Shown here: positions 51,591-59,563 of the stretch, piece after piece
Layout of the letters: each line of letters begins with the position of its first letter
Position numbering within the stretch: position 1 is the stretch's first letter
Notes under the pieces: model-generated
Seen by the model: the letters and a program-made list of their open reading frames with translations, nothing else
Database searches by the model: none
What the model was told of the DNA's origin: nothing
Origin: Spongiactinospora rosea
Lineage (GTDB): Bacteria; Actinomycetota; Actinomycetes; Streptosporangiales; Streptosporangiaceae
DNA length: 64,000 nucleotides
Direction of reading: 5' to 3'
Assembly (NCBI RefSeq): GCF_003315795.1
Contig: NZ_QMEY01000035.1
Location: forward strand, 1-64,000
Made by a program: the position numbers and the translations under genes

Positions 51591-51897
51591 GAGTAACGAA
51601 ACCCCCTGGAGGTCACTATGGGAGGGTACGACCTATGGGCCACTTCGCGAAACCGGCTGCGTACGGTGCGTCACGGGGGATTTCTGGGGAAATGTCACTA
51701 TTTACCCAATGAGTGACGACAGAGCGCTACATCGCCGCCGGTTCGGTCATGATTCCGTCACCCTCAGTGAGGGAAAAATTCGGAAATTTCGTATACCAAA
51801 TTTTTGCCGGGACAGGAGTTCTGGTTGTGCTCCCATGCTGCCCCCGATGCCTGCCTGGTGTGCGTGGTCTGCTGTGGTCGTCCCGCAGTCGTGACCT
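51591..51897. other. 307-base gap with AT-rich dyad and short hairpin
   Basis: The gap between the GGDEF-EAL start and the ligA stop includes the palindrome CCCTCA-G-TGAGGG at 51761-51773 and, next to it, the only strongly AT-rich run in this region. No gene is seen. Confidence 0.5.
51774..51805. promoter_or_regulatory. AT-rich inverted repeat
   Basis: AAAAATTCGG (51774-51783) and CCAAATTTTT (51796-51805) form 10-bp arms with one mismatch around a core that contains GTATAC. In a 70% G+C genome this suggests a promoter or a binding site for an AT-binding protein such as Lsr2. Confidence 0.45.
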
Positions 51898-54228
51898 TCA
51901 GGACCCGTCAGATCCAGGCTCGGCCTCGGACTCGGCCTCTGTTTCAAGCTCCGGCTCGGTTTCAGGCTCCGGCTCGGGCCGGACCGCGTCCGGGCCCTCG
52001 GCGAGCAGCAGGTGGAAGGCGGCCTCGTCGAGGATCGGCACCCCGAGCTGGAGCGCCTTGTCGTACTTCGACCCGGCGTTCTCCCCCGCCACCAGGAAAC
52101 TCGTCTTCTTCGACACCGACCCGGTGGCCTTGCCGCCGCGCTTGGCGATCTCCGCGCCCGCCTCGTCCCGGCTGAAGTCGTCAAGGCTGCCGGTGACCAC
52201 GAACGTCAGCCCGGCCAGGGTCTGCGGAAGCTGCTCGGCGGGCGGGTCGTCCACCATCCGCACCCCGGCCGCCCGCCACCGGTCGACGATCTCGCGGTGC
52301 CAGTCGACCGCGTACCATTCCTTGACCGAGGCGGCGATCGTCGGCCCGACGCCCTCGACCTCGGCCAGCTCCTCCTCGGTGGCCGCGAAGATCCGGCCGA
52401 GGTCGCGGAACTCGGCCGCCAGCGCCTGCGCCGCCGTGGGCCCCACGTGCCGGATCGACAACGCCACCAGCACCCGCCACAGCGGCCGCCGCTTGGCCTT
52501 TTCGAGCTGCTCCATCAACTCAAGGGTGAGCTTCTTCGGCTCACCCTTGAGGTTGGCGAAGAAGGTGACGACCTTCTCTTCGCCGGTCTTCTCGTCGATC
52601 TTGGGCAGGCCGGTGTCGGGGTCGAGGACCACGCTCCTGATCGGCAGCAACTGCTCGACGGTCAGGTCGAACAGGTCGGCCTCGGTGCGGATCGGCGGCG
52701 GCGTAGGCGGCAGCGGCCGGGTGAGCGCGGTGGCCGCGATGTAGCCGAGCGACCCGATGTCGAAGGCCCCGCGCCCGGCCGCGAAGAAGATGCGCTCACG
52801 CAACTGCGCCGGGCAGGTCTTGGCGTTGGGGCAGCGGATGTCGACGTCGGCCTCCTTCTGGCGGCGCAGCTCGGTGCCGCACTCGGGGCAGTGCGTGGGC
52901 ATCACGAACTCCCGCTCGGAGCCGTCGCGCAACTCGGTCACCGGCTTGACGATCTCGGGGATGACGTCGCCCGCCTTGCGCAACACCACGGTGTCGCCGA
53001 TCAGCACGCCCTTGCGGGCCACCTCCGAGGCATTGTGCAGGGTGGCCCGCTCGACCGTGGACCCGGCCACCTCTACGGGCTTCATCACCCCGTACGGGGT
53101 GACCCTCCCGGTGCGCCCGACCCCCACCTGGATGTCGAGAAGCTCGGTGTTGACCTCCTCCGGCGGGTATTTGTAAGCGATCGCCCACCGGGGCGCGCGG
53201 CTCGTCGAGCCCAGCGCGCGCTGCACGGCCAGCCGGTCGGCCTTGATCACCACACCGTCGATCTCGTAGGCGGGATCGTGCCGGTGCTCCCGGTAGTACT
53301 CGATGTACTCCTTGATGCCATCGAGGTCCTTGACCACCTGGTACAGGTCGCTGACCGGCAGGCCGAACTCACGCAGCTTCGCGTAGACCTCCGACTGCGA
53401 CTGCGGCTCACGCCCGCCGCCCTGCCACAGGCCCACCCCATGAGTGATCATCCGCAGCTCGCGCTGCGCGGTGACGCGCGGGTCCTTCTGCCGCAGCGAG
53501 CCGGCCCCGGAGTTGCGCGGGTTGGCGAACGGCTGCTTGCCGTCGGCCACGAGCTGCTCGTTGAGCCGCAGGAAGCCCTCGACCGGCAGGAAGACCTCGC
53601 CGCGCACCTCCATCACGTCGGGGATGTCGGACCCGGTCAGCCGGTCGGGCACGTCGCGGATGGTGCGGACGTTGGGCGTCACGTCCTCGCCTTCGCGCCC
53701 GTCGCCGCGGGTCGCGCCGCGCACCAGACGGCCCTTCTCGTAGACCAGCGCGACGGCCAGCCCGTCGATCTTCAGCTCGCACAGATATGGTCCGGCGTCG
53801 CCCTCGGCCAGCTTCTCCACCCTGGCCATCCACGCCGTCAGCTCGTCGTCGGCCAGCGCGTTGTCCAGGCTCTCCAGCCGGCGCAGGTGCCGCACGGTGG
53901 CGAAGTCGGTGGAGATCGGCGCGCCCACCCGCTGGGTGGGCGAATCGGGGGTGCGCAGCGCCGGATGGGCCTCCTCCAGCGCGCGGATCTCCCGCATCCA
54001 CCCGTCGTACTCCGCGTCGCTCGCCGTGGGCGAGTCGAGCACGTAGTAGCGCCAGTTGGCGTCGTCGATCAGCTCGGCGAGCTCGGCGTGCCGCCGTCTC
54101 GCCGAGACGTCAACGCCATTATCGGCAGTGTCGGCATCACGGTCGGCATCACGGTCGGCATCACGGTCGGCGTTGCGGGCGGCATCGCGGTCAACACCGC
54201 CGTCAGCGCCTTCGGCATCGGTGCTCAT
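51898..54228 (-). CDS. ligA: NAD-dependent DNA ligase
   Basis: A 776-residue replicative ligase; the ATG at 54228 follows GGGAGAGGTGGCC. The adenylation domain has the nucleotidylated lysine K153 in ELKIDGLAV. OB-fold, a four-Cys zinc finger (THCPECGTE...CPNAKTCPAQL), HhH repeats (LAEVEGVGPTIAASVKE) and a BRCT domain (LAGLTFVVTGSLDDFSRDEA) follow. Unusual are an N-terminal acidic low-complexity extension of about 45 residues with DRDA repeats and a Glu/Pro-rich C-terminal tail. Confidence 0.97.
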   Translation of the reverse strand: MSTDAEGADGGVDRDAARNADRDADRDADRDADTADNGVDVSARRRHAELAELIDDANWRYYVLDSPTASDAEYDGWMREIRALEEAHPALRTPDSPTQRVGAPISTDFATVRHLRRLESLDNALADDELTAWMARVEKLAEGDAGPYLCELKIDGLAVALVYEKGRLVRGATRGDGREGEDVTPNVRTIRDVPDRLTGSDIPDVMEVRGEVFLPVEGFLRLNEQLVADGKQPFANPRNSGAGSLRQKDPRVTAQRELRMITHGVGLWQGGGREPQSQSEVYAKLREFGLPVSDLYQVVKDLDGIKEYIEYYREHRHDPAYEIDGVVIKADRLAVQRALGSTSRAPRWAIAYKYPPEEVNTELLDIQVGVGRTGRVTPYGVMKPVEVAGSTVERATLHNASEVARKGVLIGDTVVLRKAGDVIPEIVKPVTELRDGSEREFVMPTHCPECGTELRRQKEADVDIRCPNAKTCPAQLRERIFFAAGRGAFDIGSLGYIAATALTRPLPPTPPPIRTEADLFDLTVEQLLPIRSVVLDPDTGLPKIDEKTGEEKVVTFFANLKGEPKKLTLELMEQLEKAKRRPLWRVLVALSIRHVGPTAAQALAAEFRDLGRIFAATEEELAEVEGVGPTIAASVKEWYAVDWHREIVDRWRAAGVRMVDDPPAEQLPQTLAGLTFVVTGSLDDFSRDEAGAEIAKRGGKATGSVSKKTSFLVAGENAGSKYDKALQLGVPILDEAAFHLLLAEGPDAVRPEPEPETEPELETEAESEAEPGSDGS
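54131..54178 (-). repeat. 12-bp tandem repeat in the ligA N-terminus
   Basis: Four units of TCGGCATCACGG (last one degenerate) on the plus strand encode DRDA repeats on the minus strand. Its length could vary by slippage. Confidence 0.8.
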
Positions 54229-54329
54229 GGCCACCTCTCCCCTCTGTCGGCCGCGCCGGATCTCGGTCCTGTACTGGAAAAACGTACCGCCTGCCACCGA
54301 CAAACCCGCGCCGCGACCCTGGCCAGGGG

Positions 54330-55337
54330 CTACTCGCCCGGATCTTCGCGCAGCACCACCGCCGCCTCGCGGCAGCGGGCCAGCGCCTGCCTGGCGTACC
54401 GGGGCGAGGCCCCGGCCAGCCCGCAGGCGGGGGTCAGCACGACCTGGGCGGCGAGCGTGGCGGGCGGGAAACCGAGCCTGCCCCACAGCCGCTGCGCGGG
54501 TTCGGCGATCACGCCGATGTCGGCCAGTCGTACGTCCGTGCCGGGGAGCACGCCGAGGAACAGCGCCGTACCGGCCTCCACGGCCTCGCCGATCGCGTCC
54601 TCGTCGCGGCGGCGCAGCAGTGCCGCGTCCGTCGACACGCCCTTGGCCCCGGCCCGGCGCAGCAGCCGGAACGGCACCCCGGGCGCACAGCAGTGCACGA
54701 TGGGGAACGCGTCCGTGGCCTCGAACACGGTGGTCAGGTGCTGCGCCACGATGTCGGGCTCGGCGGCGGGCAGCCGGGCGAAGCCGGAGGCGGTGGGGAC
54801 CGTACCGGCGAGTACGCCCGGCAGGCCGGGCTCGTCCACCTGCAGGACGATGCCGGTCACGCCGGGCACGCGCCGGCGTACCGTGGCCACGTGCGCGGCG
54901 ACCCCCTCGGCCAGCGAGCCCGCCATGTCGCGCACGGCCCCCGGGTCGGCCAGCGCCTTGTCCCCGTGCCGCAGCTCGATCGCGGCGGCGAGCGTCCACG
55001 GCCCGCAGACCTGCAGCTTCAGCGGACCCTCATAGTCCTGGGCGACCTCCTCCAGCCCGTCGAGGTCTCTGACCAGGTGGTCGCGCGCCCGGCGGGCGTC
55101 GCGCCCCGGCCGGTCGGCGAACCTCCATCCGGACGGCTGGACCTCCACCGGCAGCTCCACCAGCAGCCCGGCCGACCTGCCGATCATGTCCGCGCCGACG
55201 CCCCGGGCGGGCAGCTCCGGGAGGTACGGGAGCGCCGGCACCTCGCCGAAGACGACCCGCGCCGCCTCCAGGTGGTCCTCGCCCGGATGCGACCCGACTC
55301 CGGTCGCCGTGGCCTCACTCCAGGGATACTCACTCAC
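54330..55337 (-). CDS. MetE/UROD-like cobalamin-independent methionine synthase homologue
   Basis: A 335-residue single-barrel protein related to the C-terminal (catalytic) half of MetE and archaeal methionine synthases. The zinc ligands His and Cys are in PIVHCCAPG and Cys in LTPACGLAG; VLQVDEPGLPGV carries the substrate acidic residue. The family's N-terminal half is missing, as in core-type MetE. From memory the Rv3015c homologue sits next to ligA in mycobacteria. Function is not proven. GTG start at 55337, preceded by TACGCT at 7 bases, so perhaps leaderless. Confidence 0.78.
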   Translation of the reverse strand: MSEYPWSEATATGVGSHPGEDHLEAARVVFGEVPALPYLPELPARGVGADMIGRSAGLLVELPVEVQPSGWRFADRPGRDARRARDHLVRDLDGLEEVAQDYEGPLKLQVCGPWTLAAAIELRHGDKALADPGAVRDMAGSLAEGVAAHVATVRRRVPGVTGIVLQVDEPGLPGVLAGTVPTASGFARLPAAEPDIVAQHLTTVFEATDAFPIVHCCAPGVPFRLLRRAGAKGVSTDAALLRRRDEDAIGEAVEAGTALFLGVLPGTDVRLADIGVIAEPAQRLWGRLGFPPATLAAQVVLTPACGLAGASPRYARQALARCREAAVVLREDPGE

Positions 55338-55356
55338 GGCAGCTAGCGTAGGCCCC
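55338..55356. promoter_or_regulatory. Symmetric divergent -10 elements, 7 bp apart from both starts
   Basis: The 7-bp TAGCGTA (55344-55350) contains TAGCGT on the plus strand and TACGCT on the minus strand. Each hexamer is followed by exactly 7 bases and then the start codon (ATG 55357, GTG 55337). Only 19 bases separate the two genes, leaving no room for SD sequences. Confidence 0.6.
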
Positions 55357-56001
55357 ATGGAACTGACCAAGTTCACACACGCGTGCGTCCGCCTGGAGAA
55401 GGACGGCAAGGTCCTGGTGATCGACCCCGGCGCGTTCAGCGAGGAGTCGGCCCTGGAGGGCGCGGACGCGGTGCTGATCACGCACGAGCACTTCGACCAC
55501 GTGGAGCCCGAACGGCTGCGCGCCGCCGCCGCGGCCGAGCCAGGGCTGTCCATCTGGACGTGCGGCGCGGTCGCGAGCGTCCTATCGGACGCGGGCGTGT
55601 CCGCGCAGGTCCAGACCGTCCGGCACGGCGACGCGTTCGAGACGGCGGGCTTCCGGGTCCGGGCGTTCGGCGAACTGCACGCCAAGAACCACCCCGACCT
55701 GCCGCAGGTGCAGAACGTCGGGTTCCTGGTGGACGAGCAGCTCTTCTACGCGGGCGACGCCCTCACCGTGCCCGGCGTGGAGGTGCACACGCTGCTGGTA
55801 CCGACCGGCGGCCCGTGGCTGAAGCTGGCCGAGATGATCGGCTACCTGCGCGAGGTACGACCGGAGCGCGCGTACTCCACGCACGACGCGCTCTACAGCG
55901 AGGCCGGTCTCGGGCTGGTCGACAACTGGCTCGCCGGTGAGGGCGACGAGCAGAAGGCGGAGTTCCGCAGGCTGGCGATCGGCGAGACGGTCCGCGTATA
56001 A
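55357..56001 (+). CDS. Metallo-beta-lactamase fold hydrolase (UlaG-like)
   Basis: A 214-residue protein beginning MELTKFTHACVRLEKDGKVL. The metal motif is ITHEHFDHVEPERL (HxHxDH), with H of FGELHAKNHP and D of YAGDALTVPG as further ligands, and the YSTHDALYSE end. It lacks a leader or extra domains. The substrate is unknown. It is divergent from the MetE-like gene and probably shares a bidirectional promoter. Confidence 0.88.
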   Translation: MELTKFTHACVRLEKDGKVLVIDPGAFSEESALEGADAVLITHEHFDHVEPERLRAAAAAEPGLSIWTCGAVASVLSDAGVSAQVQTVRHGDAFETAGFRVRAFGELHAKNHPDLPQVQNVGFLVDEQLFYAGDALTVPGVEVHTLLVPTGGPWLKLAEMIGYLREVRPERAYSTHDALYSEAGLGLVDNWLAGEGDEQKAEFRRLAIGETVRV

Positions 56002-56071
56002 GGCTTCGGGAGCCGTCGGCGGGTGAAATTCGGTCGCCCCTAAACCGGCACGGCTGCCATACTCCGGCAGC

Positions 56072-56506
56072 GTGACAGCAGAGCCTTCCCCGATCCTGAC
56101 CGTAGGCGGCGACGACCGCGAGCTCGAACAACGGCTCGACCGGGAGCTGACCGCGTTCAACGAGGCCGCCACCGGCGCGATCTACGGCGATTCGTTCTCC
56201 GTCAAGGTCGTCGATGACGACGGCGAACTGGTCGGCGGACTGACCGCCTGGACCTGGGGCACGCAGTGCGTGATCTCGCTGCTCTGGGTCCGCGAGGACA
56301 GCCGCGCGCACGGCTGGGGCGGCGAGATCCTCAAGGCCGCCGAGCTGGAGGCCGGGCGGCGAGGGTGCGACCAGGTCGTCGTCTCGTCGTACACCTTCCA
56401 GGCGCCCGGTTTCTACCAGCGGAACGGCTACGCCGAGATCAGCCGGGTGCCCGGCGTCCCCGGCGGCCACGAGGACGTGTACCTGTTCAAGCGGCTGGAA
56501 ACCTGA
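56072..56506 (+). CDS. GNAT-family N-acetyltransferase
   Basis: A 144-residue protein from a GTG start. The acetyl-CoA loop appears as CVISLLWVREDSRAHGWGGE (Q/RxxGxG/A-like RAHGWGG), preceded by the GGLTAWTWGTQ strand and followed by VVVSSYTFQAPGFYQRNGYA. The acceptor is unknown. It is convergent with mnmA, 9 bases between stops. Confidence 0.88.
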   Translation: MTAEPSPILTVGGDDRELEQRLDRELTAFNEAATGAIYGDSFSVKVVDDDGELVGGLTAWTWGTQCVISLLWVREDSRAHGWGGEILKAAELEAGRRGCDQVVVSSYTFQAPGFYQRNGYAEISRVPGVPGGHEDVYLFKRLET

Positions 56507-56515
56507 CTCGGGGCC

Positions 56516-57589
56516 TCAGGCGGCGGCCGAGATGGTCGCCGATCCGATCACGGTGTCGCCGTCGTACAGGACGGCCGTCTGGCCGGGCGCCACGCCGGTG
56601 GCCGGTGTGCCCAGCTCGACGTGCAGGGTGTCGCCGGTGAGCTGGGCCCGGCAGCCGTACACCTCGCCGTGCGCGCGAAGCTGCACCGTGCAGGCGCGGG
56701 GCTCGACCGGGGCCGCGACCGGGCCGTTCCAGACCGGACGCGCACAGGTGATCGACCCGACCTTGAGCGCTTCGCGCGGCCCCACGGTGACGGTGTTGGA
56801 CACCGGCTCGATGGACAGCACGTAGCGGGGCCGCCCGTCGGCCGACGGACGGTCCAGGGCCAGGCCCCGGCGCTGCCCGATGGTGTAGCCGTAGGCCCCC
56901 TGATGGCCGCCGACGACCTCGCCGGACAGGGCGTCGATGACCGGACCCTCCGCCGCGCCCAGCCGCTCGGCCAGGAACGCGCGGGTGTCGCCGTCGGCGA
57001 TGAAGCAGATGTCGTGGCTGTCGGGCTTGTCGGCGACCGACAGCCCGCGGGCCGCCGCCTCCGCCCTGACCTGGGCCTTTGTGGAGTCGCCCAGCGGGAA
57101 CATGGCGTGCCCGAGCTGCTTGCCGGTGAGCACGGCAAGGACGTAGGACTGGTCCTTGCCGGCGTCGACGCTGCGCCGCAGCACGCCGTCCGACAGACGC
57201 GCGTGGTGCCCGGTGACCACGGCGTCGAACCCGAGCGCCAGCGCCCGGTCCAGCACCGCCGCGAACTTGATCTTCTCGTTGCAGCGCACGCACGGGTTGG
57301 GGGTGCGCCCCGCGGCGTACTCGCTCACGAAGTCGTCCACCACGTCACGGGCGAAACGCTCGGCCATGTCCCAGATGTAGAAGGGAATGCCGATCACGTC
57401 GGCGGCCCGCCTGGCGTCCCGCGCGTCCTCGACCGTGCAACACCCGCGCGCCCCGGTGCGGTACGACTGCGGGTTGGCCGACAGCGCCAGGTGCACGCCG
57501 GTGACATCATGCCCGGCCTCGGCCGCCCGCGCGGCGGCCACGGCCGAATCGACGCCGCCCGACATGGCGGCAAGCACACGAAGTCCCAT
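56516..57589 (-). CDS. mnmA: tRNA 2-thiouridine(34) synthase
   Basis: Thiolates U34 of tRNA(Lys), tRNA(Glu) and tRNA(Gln) using sulfur passed from a cysteine desulfurase. 357 residues; P-loop AAMSGGVDSA (7-16), catalytic C100 in TPNPCVRCNEKIKF with partner C195 in HDICFIADG. The C-terminal beta-barrel has YTIGQRRGL. Start ATG 57589 lacks an SD. The putative sulfur donor lies 3 kb downstream at 60650-61816. Confidence 0.96.
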   Translation of the reverse strand: MGLRVLAAMSGGVDSAVAAARAAEAGHDVTGVHLALSANPQSYRTGARGCCTVEDARDARRAADVIGIPFYIWDMAERFARDVVDDFVSEYAAGRTPNPCVRCNEKIKFAAVLDRALALGFDAVVTGHHARLSDGVLRRSVDAGKDQSYVLAVLTGKQLGHAMFPLGDSTKAQVRAEAAARGLSVADKPDSHDICFIADGDTRAFLAERLGAAEGPVIDALSGEVVGGHQGAYGYTIGQRRGLALDRPSADGRPRYVLSIEPVSNTVTVGPREALKVGSITCARPVWNGPVAAPVEPRACTVQLRAHGEVYGCRAQLTGDTLHVELGTPATGVAPGQTAVLYDGDTVIGSATISAAA

Positions 57590-57676
57590 AACACCATCGA
57601 GCGTACCCGCCCTCATCGGGCGATCGTGAACCTCCGCCGCCTTCCGCCCGACTGTGCATGGTGACGGGAGGACGCG

Positions 57677-58195
57677 ATGACCGATGAGACGCTGGTGATC
57701 CGCGCCCAGTTGGGCGAGCGCGAGGCGCTGGCCGAACTGCTGGCGCGGTGGCAGGTGCCGGTGTGGACGTACGTCCGGCGCATGCTGGACGCCGACCGGG
57801 CCGACGACGTCAGCCAGGAGATCTGGCTGGCCGTGGTCCGTGGCCTGCCCCGGCTCAGAGAACCCGGCCGCTTCACGCCCTGGCTGTTCACGATCGCCCG
57901 GCGCTCGATCACCGAACGGCTGCGCGCGGAGTACGCGGAGAAGACCCCTGTGGCCGGCGACAGCACGGCCGAGGACCCGGCCGAGGCGACGGTGGATCGG
58001 GCCACGCTGGTGAGCGCGCTGTCCGCGCTGCCGGTACTGGAACGGGAGGTCCTCGTCCTGTTCTACCTGGAGGACCTGCCGGTGGACGAATGCGCGTACA
58101 TCTGCCAGGTCCCGGCCGGAACGGTCAAATCCCGCCTCAACCGCGCCCGTCGCCTGCTGCGTGAGCACCTGGACGAGAAGGGATACCGGCCATGA
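57677..58195 (+). CDS. ECF-type RNA polymerase sigma factor
   Basis: A 172-residue sigma factor. Region 2 is LAELLARWQVPVWTYVRRML, DADRADDVSQEIWLAVVRGL; region 4 is LVSALSALPVLEREVLVLFY, LEDLPVDECAYICQVPAGTV and KSRLNRARRLL. The ATG follows GACGGGAGGACGCG. No anti-sigma ZAS domain is seen in the two small genes downstream, though the next gene is a membrane protein overlapping by ATGA and may have that role. Confidence 0.93.
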   Translation: MTDETLVIRAQLGEREALAELLARWQVPVWTYVRRMLDADRADDVSQEIWLAVVRGLPRLREPGRFTPWLFTIARRSITERLRAEYAEKTPVAGDSTAEDPAEATVDRATLVSALSALPVLEREVLVLFYLEDLPVDECAYICQVPAGTVKSRLNRARRLLREHLDEKGYRP

Positions 58196-58683
58196 CCGAC
58201 GAACCACGCATTTCCGCAGAGGACATGATCGAGCACCTGTCACCGGTCCTGTCCCCGCGAGCCCGCATCCGCGCGGTGACGGCCCTGCTGACGGGCACCA
58301 CCGGCGCGGCCTTCACGACCACCCTGTGGTGGTCCGAGCCCGGCCCTCTGCCCGGCCACACCCACCTGGCGTTCGCGCTGTTCACGACGTTCTGCCTGGC
58401 CTGGACGTGCTACGGCACCCTGCTCCTGACCCGCCGGATCCCCCTGTTCGCCACCGACCGCCTGATCGCCGCCTGGCTCGCCCTCACCGCCTCCACCACC
58501 ACCACGGCCCTCCTGACCACCGTGGCCGCCCACCGCGCCACCGCCATCTGGCCGATCCTGTCGGTCGGGACATTGTTCATCGCGGTGACCGCGGTCCTGA
58601 CCGTACGCGCCCACCTCCGGCGCGCGGCCCTGCGCCGCCGCCTGCACGAACTGACCAGCGAACGCGAGGAGGGATCACGATGA
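58192..58683 (+). CDS. Membrane protein co-transcribed with the ECF sigma factor
   Basis: A 163-residue protein with four hydrophobic helices (RAVTALLTGTTGAAFTTTLW, LAFALFTTFCLAWTCYGTLL, LIAAWLALTASTTTTALLTT, IWPILSVGTLFIAVTAVLTV), a short cytoplasmic N-terminus (SAEDMIEHLSPVLSPRARIR) and a basic C-terminal helix. It may serve as anti-sigma or sensor for the sigma factor it overlaps; the family is not recognised. Confidence 0.7.
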   Translation: MTDEPRISAEDMIEHLSPVLSPRARIRAVTALLTGTTGAAFTTTLWWSEPGPLPGHTHLAFALFTTFCLAWTCYGTLLLTRRIPLFATDRLIAAWLALTASTTTTALLTTVAAHRATAIWPILSVGTLFIAVTAVLTVRAHLRRAALRRRLHELTSEREEGSR

Positions 58684-58763
58684 CCCACAACCCGAAGCTC
58701 ATCCACCGCCGCGTCGGCCCAAAGGCCCTCCTCATGGCGACCACCCTGGTCAAGCTGACCTGA
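58680..58763 (+). CDS. 27-residue ORF at the end of the sigma operon
   Basis: ATG 58680 with GGAGGGATCACG just upstream, overlapping the previous stop by ATGA. The product starts MTHNPKLIHRRVGPKALLMA and ends after a TTLVKLT tail. The good SD supports translation, but the short length and the repeat island starting 130 bases later suggest either a true small protein or a truncated third gene. No family recognised. Confidence 0.45.
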   Translation: MTHNPKLIHRRVGPKALLMATTLVKLT

Positions 58764-58770
58764 AACAGCT

Positions 58771-58786
58771 CCAGGGGAAGCCCTGG
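58771..58786 (+). terminator. Short hairpin after the sigma operon
   Basis: CCAGGG-GAAG-CCCTGG, 6 bp with a tetraloop, 8 bases after the stop at 58763. No T-run. Confidence 0.5.
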
Positions 58787-58894
58787 GACAGCGCCGTCTC
58801 AGTTGGAGGAGGTTGCGTATCTCAAACCGCACACCCCGTCGTTGAGGGGCAACGGCGGTTTCCAGCGGTGCGGCGGTAGGGAAGGGGACATCTT

Positions 58895-59080
58895 TAGCCG
58901 GTGCCGGAACGGCGAGCGGCCACGACACACGCGAAACCTCGGGCACTGGGCCGCAACCAGGCACGACGAGCGGCGAGAGCGGGCCTGCCGTACACCGGGC
59001 AAAACTCGGCAAAAGGAAGACCGTCCGAACGAAGCGAGGCCCACTGAATGCGCGGAGCGCGCCCACGCCGAAGGCGGGGG
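58895..59080. repeat. Direct repeat, first copy, in noncoding island
   Basis: Begins TAGCCGGTGCCGGAACGG and ends ACGCCGAAGGCGGGG. The internal blocks GGGCCGCAACCAGGCACGAC and AGCGGGCCTGCCGTA recur in the second copy 242 bp away. Confidence 0.75.
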
Positions 59081-59136
59081 CAACACCTTGAAACCGATCC
59101 ACAAACCAACGGCACGAAGAAATGGAGCAGGCCGTC

Positions 59137-59310
59137 TAGCCGGTGCTAACACGACGACCGGCCACGACACGCGCGAAATGCCGGGCACCGGGCCGCAACC
59201 AGGCACGACGGACGGCGAGAGCGGGCCTGCCGTATGCCGGGCGAAGAAAGATCGTCCGAGCGAAGCGAGGCCCATTGTGCGCGCGAAGCGCGTCCCCGCC
59301 GAAGGCGGGG
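59137..59310. repeat. Direct repeat, second copy, in noncoding island
   Basis: Begins TAGCCGGTGCTAACACG and ends with a perfect 7-bp stem CCCCGCC-GAA-GGCGGGG (59294-59310). It is about 12 bp shorter than the first copy. Confidence 0.75.
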
Positions 59311-59563
59311 CCCTTCGCGCGGAGCGCGGCCTGGCCGCCGAAGGCGGGGGGTTTGGGCGCGAGCGAAGCGAGGCGCTTTGCTTTGCCCGGGCGCGGTCGT
59401 GTCCGCAGCGACGAGCGATGGAGTGAGGAACGAACGACTGAGCGAGGAGCGGAGGACGCGACCTCGAAAGCGCCCGGGCCCCGCGCGAGCGAAGCGAGCG
59501 CCATAAGCACAGCGAGCGCCATGAGCACAGCATCATGACCACATAGCGGATAGCATCCCCTGC

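Larger units (their letters stand above)
58787..59563. other. Noncoding island of direct repeats and GAA-loop hairpins
   Basis: This 777-base gap holds a 174-186 bp direct repeat (58895-59080 and 59137-59310) and many short hairpins of one type (CCGCC-GAA-GGCGG, GCGC-GAA-GCGC), plus four copies of the motif CGAGCGAAGCGAG or close variants at 59020-59510. Long overlapping ORFs exist on both strands but are Arg-rich shadows of the repeats. No RBS-supported gene was found. Confidence 0.65.

Noticed and set aside
54131..54178. Regular repeats in ligA as a CRISPR array
   Set aside because: Units are 12 bp without spacers and are in frame within ligA.
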